A stretch of DNA of 5,937 nt from an uncultured Planctomycetales bacterium. Its GTDB lineage: Bacteria; Planctomycetota; Planctomycetia; Isosphaerales; Isosphaeraceae. Positions within the stretch are counted from its first letter, which is position 1. Each line of letters begins with the position of its first letter. Below are positions 1-5,896 of the stretch, in pieces. The position numbers and the translations under genes were made by a program. The stretch is taken from positions 1 through 5,937 of the forward strand of contig CALCIB010000054.1 of the NCBI GenBank assembly GCA_937907525.1, in the 5' to 3' direction. The notes under the pieces are model-generated. The model ran no database searches. It worked only from the letters and a program-made list of their open reading frames with translations, and had not been told where the DNA came from.

Positions 1-2
1 AC

Positions 3-54
3 GTCTTCCCCCCTCGCGGGGGAAGACAGACCGCGAAGCGGCCGGATGAGGGGG
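3..54 (+). repeat. REP-like repeat, copy 1 (two hairpins plus conserved tail)
   Basis: The first hairpin has perfect 10-base arms, GTCTTCCCCC (3-12) and GGGGGAAGAC (18-27), around a CTCGC loop. A second short hairpin follows, CCGC (31-34) and GCGG (38-41) around a GAA loop, and then the tail CCGGATGAGGGGG (42-54). Copy 2 (inverted, 132-180) and copy 3 (5897-5937) share the plan. Bases 3-31 are identical to 5897-5925. The plan fits the small palindromic intergenic repeats (REPs) common in GC-rich bacteria, which are thought to be moved by RAYT transposases. No such transposase lies in this window. Confidence 0.85.
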
Positions 55-131
55 AGGGCGCGAAGGAAAGCCGTGGGGAAGTCGAGAGCCGGACCAGGCG
101 GCTCGGGATCCCGACGATCTTTTGGCTCGCC

Positions 132-180
132 CCCCCTCATCCGGCCCTTCGGGCCACCTTCCCCCGCGAGGGGGGAAGGC
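132..180 (-). repeat. REP-like repeat, copy 2, inverted relative to copy 1
   Basis: Read on the minus strand this has the same parts as copy 1. Hairpin 1 pairs CCTTCCCCC (157-165) with GGGGGAAGG (171-179) around a 5-base loop. Hairpin 2 pairs GGCCC (143-147) with GGGCC (151-155) around TTC, which is GAA on the other strand. The tail at 132-144 is the exact complement of 42-54. The second hairpin differs in sequence from copies 1 and 3 but still pairs fully. Together copies 1 and 2 form a BIME-like pair with a spacer of about 77 bp (55-131), just upstream of the PEP-CTERM gene. Confidence 0.85.
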
Positions 181-225
181 CGTTATGTTCACCGCCCCAA
201 AATCCGGGACGGTCAATAATAAAAA

Positions 226-231
226 AGGAGG
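226..231 (+). promoter_or_regulatory. Strong Shine-Dalgarno site of the PEP-CTERM gene
   Basis: AGGAGG lies 8 bases before the ATG at 240, inside an AT-rich stretch (213-228) that stands out from the GC-rich surroundings. This fixes the gene start. I could not place a convincing promoter between the REP pair and this site. Confidence 0.8.
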
Positions 232-239
232 CGAGCGCG

Positions 240-797
240 ATGCGATCGACGGCCACCCTCATTCGATGGACGACGCTCGCGCTCCTGGGCGCGCTGGCCA
301 CCCCAGGCGCGTGCCGAGCGGGAGCCGTTCCCGCCAACGGCTTCCAGAACGACGCGCGCGGGTTCGGCGTCGGCGACCCGGACGGCGCTTGGGGTCGAGT
401 CTCGTTGCCCATCGCCGGGGCCCCCGCCGGGGCGAGATCCCGGTTCCTCGGCGAGCATGGCGACGCCTCCGTCGCGCCGAGCCTGACCGCGGGGGAGACC
501 TACTCGGTCGAGTTCGACCCATCCGTCGGCGCCGATCGGGACGGGAACGACGCGCCTTACGACGGTCCCGACGTCTTCAAGTCGACCGCGACCAACTCGA
601 TCGCCACCGTGACGTTCCAGAGGGTCAAGCGCCAGGACGCCACCGACGAGGGATGGACGCTAGGCGACCTGGTGATCGCCAGCGTCAACGCGGCCGGAGG
701 CCCCGCGGTCGCGCCCGAGCCCGCCTCGATCGCGTCGATGTTGATCGCGACGACCGTCGCGGGGGCCTTCGCCGCCCGCCGTCGTCGCCGTCGCTGA
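240..797 (+). CDS. PEP-CTERM sorting domain-containing exported protein, function unknown
   Basis: A 185-residue secreted protein. The N-terminus is a signal peptide: Arg2 and Arg9, a hydrophobic stretch at about 10-24, and a likely signal peptidase I site after AGA (27-29). The C-terminus has the PEP-CTERM sorting signal: a PEP triplet (VAPEPAS, 157-163), a short hydrophobic helix (164-179) and six arginines ending the protein (180-185). In this family the signal is recognised by an exosortase, which processes the protein at the envelope or for export; no exosortase gene is in the window. The middle (30-155) is Gly-, Asp- and Ala-rich, with no fold I recognise. It is much shorter than many PEP-CTERM proteins, but nothing indicates truncation. 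The start is supported by AGGAGG 8 bases upstream. The gene converges on the minus-strand ATPase gene with 26 bp between stops and no clear terminator. A link to the operon is unlikely. Confidence 0.85.
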   Translation: MRSTATLIRWTTLALLGALATPGACRAGAVPANGFQNDARGFGVGDPDGAWGRVSLPIAGAPAGARSRFLGEHGDASVAPSLTAGETYSVEFDPSVGADRDGNDAPYDGPDVFKSTATNSIATVTFQRVKRQDATDEGWTLGDLVIASVNAAGGPAVAPEPASIASMLIATTVAGAFAARRRRRR

Positions 798-823
798 GGC
801 GCCCCCATTCGCCTTGCGCTCGC

Positions 824-3800
824 TCACCCCGGCCGCGAGGCCGCGGCGCGGGCGACGACGGTCGCCTCGTCGAGCGGGGCCTGGTGCCTGGAGAGGCTGT
901 ACGCCGTCGCGATCCGGACGGGCCTGGGCATGCCGGCCTCGGCGTTGTGGACGTAGAACCTTCCGGCGGGAAGCCTCGACACGTCGTCGCCCGATCCCCC
1001 CTTCTGCTTGATCAAGTCGACCACGGTCTGGATGGCGGCGGGGGAGTTCATCTTGCCGTAAACGTGCGTGGCGCAACTGCTCGTCAACTTGTTGTCGAGG
1101 TCCTTGGGGTTCTGGGTGGCGAAGACCAACCCCAGGCCGTATTTCCGCGCCTGCGACGTAAGACGCACGAAGCTCTCGCGGCAGATCGACGCCTTCACCG
1201 ACGGGACGAAGTCCCTGGCCTCGTCGATCACCAGGAACCCGCGCAACGGCCGGTCGGACGAGGCGGGGTTCTTTTTGATCCAGGTGAACAGCGCCATCGC
1301 GAGTTGATTCAGGAACCACCGTTGCGACTCCAGCGACGTCAGCCCGACCAGGCTGACGACCGACACCCGCGCCGGTCGGTCGGGATCGTCCAGCCCGAAG
1401 AGGACGGCGGGGTCGAAGGGGGCGCCGTGGGTCTTCAAGAGCGGGTCGATCTCGCGCGCGACGCGGAGGGCGTCGGCCGCCTCGACGGCGTATTTCGCCT
1501 CCTTGGCGACGCCGAGTTGGGCGTCGGGGGGGAGGTCGCTTAGGACTTCGATCAACTCGTCGATCCCCTTGACCCCTCGAAGCGCCATGTAGCGCAGCGA
1601 CCGCGAAAGGATCCCCTTCTTCGTGTCCGCCGCCTGGTTCTTCCCCTTGGCGACGATCGGGACGAGAGCCTCGGACGCGCCGGCGATCGCGGCGTCGAGT
1701 TCCTCGCGGTCGCCGGCCAGGGGGGTGAGGTCGGGCAGGGGCTCGAACCAAAGCGGGTTGCCGCCCGCGCGGTTGGGGGTCCAAACGACGACGCGGCCGG
1801 GGACGTGGTAGCGCTCGGCCTTCTCGGCGTCGCCGTCGGCCCATTGCGGGGGCGGCGCGTCCCAGCGGTCGCCCAGGGCGGCCAGGTCGTTGGCGACGTC
1901 CACCACGATCGACGGGATCCCCAGGAGCGCCGTCTCCTCCACCAACCGCCGCAGGAACATCGTCTTGCCCGAGCCCGACCCCGCCATCACCAACGTATGA
2001 CTTCCCAACGATTTGATCGGCAGCGCCACCGTCTCGCGCGCCGACCCGCCGAACCACTCGCGACCGAAGGGAACGACGAGGCCGGGGGCGGGATCCCGGG
2101 GAGGTCGCGCGCCGCCCTCTCCGCCCGTGCCGTTTTGAGGCCGCCGTCCGGTCGTCGTCGCGGGGGTCGTGGATTGATTCACATTTACGAATTCGTCGAT
2201 CGCCGGCCCGACGATCGCGCGGATCAACGCGAGGCCGGAGGCCGGGCGACGGTCGCGAAGCCAGGCGCGGAATTCGGGGTCGTCGCGGGCGCGGAGCGCG
2301 TTCAGGGCGTGCAGCGAGCGGAGATCGTCATGGCTCGGGTCGACGAAGACGCCGCCGAGCGATTGAAACTGGCCGGTCAGTTGGGCCGTCTTGGGGCCGC
2401 CGGGGACGGGGACCGACCGCACGATCGCCAGCCGTCGGAATTTGAGTCTGCGGTCGATCCCGGAAGTCGTCAGCGCGGCCGTCAACTGGTTCTGATACGC
2501 CTTGGCGTTGGAGTGCTGGATGGAACGGACGCAGAAGTGTTCCTCGCGTTCCTCCTCCTTCATGAAGACGCGCCGGAGTCGAGCATGCAGCGGGGCCGTC
2601 TTCGCCCCGCCGGTGAACTCCGCCTCGACCGTCGAACGCACGTCGCCCGAATCCCCCGCCTCATGCGCCAGGCACGCCAGCCCCGACCGCAGCAGCGGCG
2701 CCAACCGCTCGTCGTCGTGCTTCTCCTCCAGGATCCACGCCGGATCGGCCGCGGCGCGGAGCCTCTCGAATTCGGCGTCGAGCCGCGAATCGCCGTTGGT
2801 CGATCCGCCCTTCGGCTCGGGTTTCGACGACGCGAGGGAACCAACCTCCCAGACGCGCCCGGCCGCGATCATCTCGTCGATGCGCTCCTTGCACCACTTG
2901 AGCACCTCGCGCGGGCCGGAGTTGGCGAAGACGTCGAAAGCCTCGGGCCGGAACGGGTACGTCGGATAAGGTCGCTCGACGCCCGCCGCCTGGAAGGCCG
3001 CCGCCAAGCGGCCGCGCGCCACGGCCCGCGCGTTGTCGGCGGTTTTCAGGGAGGTCATCTTTCGAACGGCCTCGAATCGGTCGAGGTACGTCCCAAGGGT
3101 GGCGTCTTTTAGGAAGCCCCACGTCGACTCCAGGCAGGACACGACGGTCAGAGTGTTCTTCGTGTAGTCCCGCAACGCGCCGAGGCCGCCGCCAACGTCG
3201 GCGGCGATCGCCAGGGCGGTCGCCTGTTCCTCGGTCGATTGGTCTCCCCGTTGGCGATGGTGGAGTTCGGTGACGATCGGGTCGAGTTGATCGAACGCGA
3301 GAACGGCCGGGCCGCTGAGGCTCATGAACCAGGAAAGCGCCTCGACGATGTCCTTGGGCGCCTCGCGCTCGACCGCGAACCCCAGTTCGCGCTTCTCCTC
3401 GGGCTCCAACGGCTGGCCTTGCAGCCAGGTCTGGCCGAGATTCGATATCGAGAAATCACCCGAGTTCATGCAGATGATCGATCGGATGACGTCCTGATAT
3501 TTCATCGTCTCCTGGGGCCACATCTTGTGCATGGCCCCGAGGACCTTGTTCATGTCGGCCTTGAGGTTCGCGCTCTTGTGGTCGGCGAGCAGCGCCAGGA
3601 TCCTCGACACGGGCTTGTTGGGTCCAAGCCTCCTGATGATGTTCCCGAGGACCCAGCGGAATTGCGGCCGCTCGCCTTCCAGCCGCTGCTGGAGCGAGTG
3701 GACGTAGCCTTGGAGCACGCTATCCCAGAAGTGGCGGACGTCGGTCAGATCGACCATCACGAACGGATGCCCGCGGTCGGCGGCCTCGCGCCGGAACGCC

Positions 3801-4030
3801 GCCAGCAGATGGGTCTTCCCCATCCCTCCTTGACCCACGATCGCCAAACCGAGCGGCGATCCGGAGCGGCCCGAGCAGTCCATGTCCTCGATTCGACGGA
3901 TGAAGTCCGCCCTGAGATTCGCTTGCAGCTCCGCCACGTCGAACGGAGGATCGGTCCAGACGTCGTTGTAACGGACGACGTATTCCAGATCGGCGGCGCG
4001 CAGCGCGCGGAGAACGTCATCGTCGTTCAT
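824..4030 (-). CDS. Double ATPase: N-terminal STAND/ORC-like P-loop domain fused to C-terminal HerA/FtsK-like domain
   Basis: A 1068-residue cytoplasmic protein with two P-loop modules. Module 1 (about 1-400) has Walker A GQGGMGKT (66-73), the second-strand sequence FVMVDLTDVRHFWDS (90-104), Walker B AVLAFDQLD (242-250) and a sensor-1-like strand TLTVVSCLEST (293-303). It is closest in style to STAND, KAP or ORC/Cdc6-type ATPases. Its Walker B carries Gln248 where Asp or Glu is usual. Residues about 415-610 form a region I cannot assign. A Thr/Gly/Pro-rich linker (615-648) leads to module 2 (about 649-1068), which looks like HerA/DUF87: Walker A GSGSGKT (684-690), Walker B GFLVIDEARDF (931-941) with Asp936 and Glu937, Arg962 as a possible arginine finger, and the sensor sequence ATQNPKDLD (971-979). 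HerA-type ATPases are usually hexameric DNA pumps that partner with nucleases. The start ATG overlaps the stop of the winged-helix gene (ATGA) and has AGAGG upstream. It is last in the operon. Fold calls are firm for module 2 and moderate for module 1; the biological role is inferred. Confidence 0.9.
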   Translation of the reverse strand: MNDDDVLRALRAADLEYVVRYNDVWTDPPFDVAELQANLRADFIRRIEDMDCSGRSGSPLGLAIVGQGGMGKTHLLAAFRREAADRGHPFVMVDLTDVRHFWDSVLQGYVHSLQQRLEGERPQFRWVLGNIIRRLGPNKPVSRILALLADHKSANLKADMNKVLGAMHKMWPQETMKYQDVIRSIICMNSGDFSISNLGQTWLQGQPLEPEEKRELGFAVEREAPKDIVEALSWFMSLSGPAVLAFDQLDPIVTELHHRQRGDQSTEEQATALAIAADVGGGLGALRDYTKNTLTVVSCLESTWGFLKDATLGTYLDRFEAVRKMTSLKTADNARAVARGRLAAAFQAAGVERPYPTYPFRPEAFDVFANSGPREVLKWCKERIDEMIAAGRVWEVGSLASSKPEPKGGSTNGDSRLDAEFERLRAAADPAWILEEKHDDERLAPLLRSGLACLAHEAGDSGDVRSTVEAEFTGGAKTAPLHARLRRVFMKEEEREEHFCVRSIQHSNAKAYQNQLTAALTTSGIDRRLKFRRLAIVRSVPVPGGPKTAQLTGQFQSLGGVFVDPSHDDLRSLHALNALRARDDPEFRAWLRDRRPASGLALIRAIVGPAIDEFVNVNQSTTPATTTGRRPQNGTGGEGGARPPRDPAPGLVVPFGREWFGGSARETVALPIKSLGSHTLVMAGSGSGKTMFLRRLVEETALLGIPSIVVDVANDLAALGDRWDAPPPQWADGDAEKAERYHVPGRVVVWTPNRAGGNPLWFEPLPDLTPLAGDREELDAAIAGASEALVPIVAKGKNQAADTKKGILSRSLRYMALRGVKGIDELIEVLSDLPPDAQLGVAKEAKYAVEAADALRVAREIDPLLKTHGAPFDPAVLFGLDDPDRPARVSVVSLVGLTSLESQRWFLNQLAMALFTWIKKNPASSDRPLRGFLVIDEARDFVPSVKASICRESFVRLTSQARKYGLGLVFATQNPKDLDNKLTSSCATHVYGKMNSPAAIQTVVDLIKQKGGSGDDVSRLPAGRFYVHNAEAGMPRPVRIATAYSLSRHQAPLDEATVVARAAASRPG

Positions 4031-4689
4031 GACCCGAAGCCCTCTAAATATATGATGTGTCGCTCATCGCCCGCCGGCGTGGACAGCACCGCCTCGCGGT
4101 CTTCCGGGCCGATCTCGCGCGGGTCGTCGAATCGGTAAAGCGACGCGGTCCCCGACGAATCCAGCTTCAACAACTGGCGGTCGAGGGTCTCGCGGGGGAC
4201 GTCGGCCAGGCGGCGGCGGAGGTCGGCGAGGCGGACGCGGACGTTGGGCTCGCCCCCGGAGAGCGCGTAATAGGCGGAGGCGACGCGCGCGGCGAGATCG
4301 CCATCGACGGACGGGGACGATTCGGCGGCCGGCGGCGCGGGGGCGAGGAGTTCGGCGAGGGTGACGTCGGCCCGCCGCATGTAACGGCCCAGGGCGCGGA
4401 GGAGCCGGGAGAAGATCGCCACCGCGGCGGGGGATCGCGTCGTCAACTCCACGTCCAGGTTCGCGGCGATCCAGGCCCAGCCGCCGTCGGCGAGCGTCAG
4501 GTGGATCGGCGCGCCGCGTCCCGTCGGGGCCTTGCGTTTCTCGGCCTCGATCAAGCCGGCGGCCGCCAGGCGGTCGCGGGATTCGCGCTTCAACTCCGGC
4601 TTGACGTCCTTGCTCCAGGCCTCGCCGCCGTCGACGGCGAGCCGCCAGAGGACCAGGATCTCACTCGGGGTGGGCGTGATGGGCGTCAT
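4027..4689 (-). CDS. Probable tandem winged-helix protein, middle gene of the nuclease-ATPase operon
   Basis: A 220-residue soluble protein with no family name I can assign. Residues 8-80 read as a winged helix: a helix (SEILVLWRLAVDG), a second helix pair ending in RDRLAAAGLIEAEK (38-51), and a wing around GRGAPIHLTL (58-67). A middle helical stretch (86-115) and a Pro/Ala/Ser linker (117-130) follow. The C-terminal part (131-215) looks like a second winged helix: VRLADLRRRLADV (152-164), the helix RETLDRQLLKLDSSG (166-180), then a wing with LYRFDDP (184-190) and RHIIYLE (210-216). There is no catalytic motif, signal peptide or membrane segment. Such proteins usually bind DNA, so an adaptor between nuclease and ATPase or an operon regulator are both possible. 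The reading frame stays open much further upstream, but the ATG at 4689 is chosen because it overlaps the nuclease stop as ATGA and has AAAGGA 7 bases before it. Its stop overlaps the ATPase start in the same way. Confidence 0.85.
   Translation of the reverse strand: MTPITPTPSEILVLWRLAVDGGEAWSKDVKPELKRESRDRLAAAGLIEAEKRKAPTGRGAPIHLTLADGGWAWIAANLDVELTTRSPAAVAIFSRLLRALGRYMRRADVTLAELLAPAPPAAESSPSVDGDLAARVASAYYALSGGEPNVRVRLADLRRRLADVPRETLDRQLLKLDSSGTASLYRFDDPREIGPEDREAVLSTPAGDERHIIYLEGFGS
4041..4046 (-). promoter_or_regulatory. Ribosome binding site of the double ATPase, inside the end of the winged-helix gene
   Basis: On the minus strand AGAGG (4045-4041) sits 10 bases before the ATPase ATG at 4030. 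The bases just upstream (4046-4056) are all A or T apart from one C on the plus strand's outer edge, rare in this GC-rich window. They use uncommon codons such as ATA and TTA in the end of the winged-helix gene. This suggests selection for an unstructured start region, supporting this start. Confidence 0.5.
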
Positions 4690-5681
4690 CGTCCGATCCT
4701 TTGCTCGACGGGCGTCCGCGGCCTTCGAACCGCGACCACGTCGCGGACCTTCTCGACGGCCAGGCCGACGTCCTGGACGACCTCGGCCTCGGGCAGGCGA
4801 AGCACCAGATGGCCGGCGATCGACAGTCGGTAGTCGCGGTCGCGGTCGCGGCAAAACGCCCGCTCGTCGCGGTGATAATAGTAGCCGTCGACCTCGACGA
4901 CCACCTTGCCTTCTTCCCAGACCAGGTCGACCAGGAACCGCGAGCCCCGCGCGGCCTCGACGTGGACGTTGTAACGGAACAGCCCGGCGAGTTCGGCGTC
5001 GCGCTCCAGCCGCGCGGCCAGTATCGTCTCGCCACGGCTCGACGGGTTCGGCCGGCCGATCAAGGGCGTGATCCGAGCCCTCGGGGAAGAGCACGATTCA
5101 TTTTCATTTACCGGCGTCCTGGCGCGTACATGAGTCGCGTCGAAGGCCACGGGGTCGAGTTCGGGAGAGCCCGAAAGCGCCTCGGGGAGCACGACGACGA
5201 CCCGCGCGGGGGCCTCGCGGGCGAGCCATTCCGCGGTCCTCGCCAAACCCAGGAGCGCTCCGGGGGGCGGCGCCGGGTCGTCGGACGCCAGGGCGACGAC
5301 CAGGGGCCCGGCGTCGATCGCCCGCGCCAGCCCCCGCGCCTGGTCGGTCGCGGTCCAGCCGCGGGGCAGGGGGGAAAGGCCCCGCTCGCAACGCCGCGCG
5401 GCCGACTTCCGCCAGGCCGAGGCCGCCTCGCCGTCGTCGGCCCAGTCCGGCCAGGCCGCGAGCGCCAGCTCGGCCAGCCGCTCCAGAACGTCGTCGATCA
5501 ACGCCGTGAGCGGCGGCGGGCGATCGTACCGGATCGCCACGACCCGGAAGCCCTCGACCTCCGCGCGCTCCTCAAGCGCCGCCAGAACGCCGCTCGCGCC
5601 CCCGGCGACGAACACCGCCCGCGCCGTCCCCGCCGCCGGGATCGGCAACCGCTCAAGCTCGTCCTCGGCCAGAATCGGCAT
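4686..5681 (-). CDS. DUF559/Vsr-like endonuclease with N-terminal NTPase-like region
   Basis: A 331-residue soluble protein, first gene of the operon. The C-terminal part (about 205-320) fits the DUF559 family of PD-(D/E)xK nucleases related to Vsr: the strand SRFLVDLVW (247-255) with Asp252, the strand KVVVEVDG (259-266) with Glu263 and Asp265, His270, the basic helix RDRDRDYRLS (278-287), and GHLVLRLPEAEVVQD (290-304). These residues are consistent with an active metal-dependent DNA nuclease. The N-terminal part (1-185) alternates strands and helices like a P-loop NTPase: VFVAGGASG (23-31) where a Walker A would be but without Lys-Thr, PLVVALASDD (126-135) and ARVVVVLPEAL (159-169). It may be a degenerate ATPase or partner-binding domain. 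A polar linker (188-200) joins the halves. The start is uncertain: ATG at 5681 is preferred, with an in-frame TTG at 5699 adding six residues; neither has a clear Shine-Dalgarno. The stop overlaps the next start (ATGA). Confidence 0.85.
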   Translation of the reverse strand: MPILAEDELERLPIPAAGTARAVFVAGGASGVLAALEERAEVEGFRVVAIRYDRPPPLTALIDDVLERLAELALAAWPDWADDGEAASAWRKSAARRCERGLSPLPRGWTATDQARGLARAIDAGPLVVALASDDPAPPPGALLGLARTAEWLAREAPARVVVVLPEALSGSPELDPVAFDATHVRARTPVNENESCSSPRARITPLIGRPNPSSRGETILAARLERDAELAGLFRYNVHVEAARGSRFLVDLVWEEGKVVVEVDGYYYHRDERAFCRDRDRDYRLSIAGHLVLRLPEAEVVQDVGLAVEKVRDVVAVRRPRTPVEQRIGR

Positions 5682-5896
5682 CGTCCGCGTCCCGAACAAG
5701 ACGCCAAGGAAAACCCACCACGCGCCGATCCTAGCATCACCCGCACACGAACGCCACGATCTTTCGATGGATGATTCAATCGTCGTTCGCCGGACGCCTC
5801 GCGCCCGACGGAGGAATCGGCTGGCGATCGTGGACGCGAATTGGGACGATGTCCGTAAGAGTCTGTCTCATAAGTGGGCAAAGGACGACTATCACG
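5682..5896. other. Upstream region of the operon, no convincing gene
   Basis: This interval should hold the operon promoter on the minus strand. The best -10-like hexamer is TAGGAT (5733-5728), but the hexamer 17 bases upstream, TGGCGT, is a poor -35, so I do not call a promoter. A plus-strand frame is open from ATG 5767 to the window edge, but it runs through the REP hairpin and lacks a ribosome binding site. A sequence resembling an insertion-sequence end lies at 5857-5880. Confidence 0.5.

Noticed and set aside
86..123. Possible terminator: stem GAGCCG (86-91) with CGGCTC (99-104), palindrome CGGGATCCCG (104-113), then TTTT (120-123)
   Set aside because: The T-run is only four long and well separated from the stem, so it does not fit an intrinsic terminator. 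It is probably just spacer between the paired REPs.
1..180. CRISPR array
   Set aside because: The repeats are inverted, palindromic and variable in their second stem, with no regular spacers.
798..850. Terminator between the convergent genes
   Set aside because: The only hairpin, CCGCG (833-837) with CGCGG (842-846), lies inside the ATPase coding end and has no T-run.
122..1543. Long plus-strand open frame opposite the PEP-CTERM gene region and the ATPase 3' end
   Set aside because: It runs through REP copy 2 and the PEP-CTERM gene in another frame. Its product is Arg/Gly-rich low-complexity sequence with no motifs, the usual shadow of GC-rich coding DNA.
1805..3112. 435-codon plus-strand frame antisense to the double ATPase
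   Set aside because: Antisense shadow caused by high GC at third positions. The minus-strand frame has clear Walker motifs and a coupled start.
4690..5094. Upstream extension of the winged-helix gene to a GTG at 5094
   Set aside because: The extra 135 residues lie wholly inside the nuclease domain in another frame and are Arg/Gly-rich. The ATG at 4689 has a good ribosome binding site and the ATGA overlap.
824..5681. Assignment as BREX, Dnd/Dpt or DISARM
   Set aside because: Expected hallmark genes are absent (PglX/PglZ, DndCDE, DISARM helicase and methylase), and the ATPase architecture does not match those systems as I know them, though neighbours outside the window are unseen.
4701..5774. 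Long plus-strand frame antisense to the nuclease gene
   Set aside because: Low-complexity Arg/Gly/Asp-rich product with no motif. The opposite strand encodes a recognisable DUF559 domain.
5498..5881. 127-codon minus-strand frame overlapping the nuclease start
   Set aside because: Arg/Ser-rich product in a shifted frame over the nuclease N-terminus; no ribosome binding site or motif.
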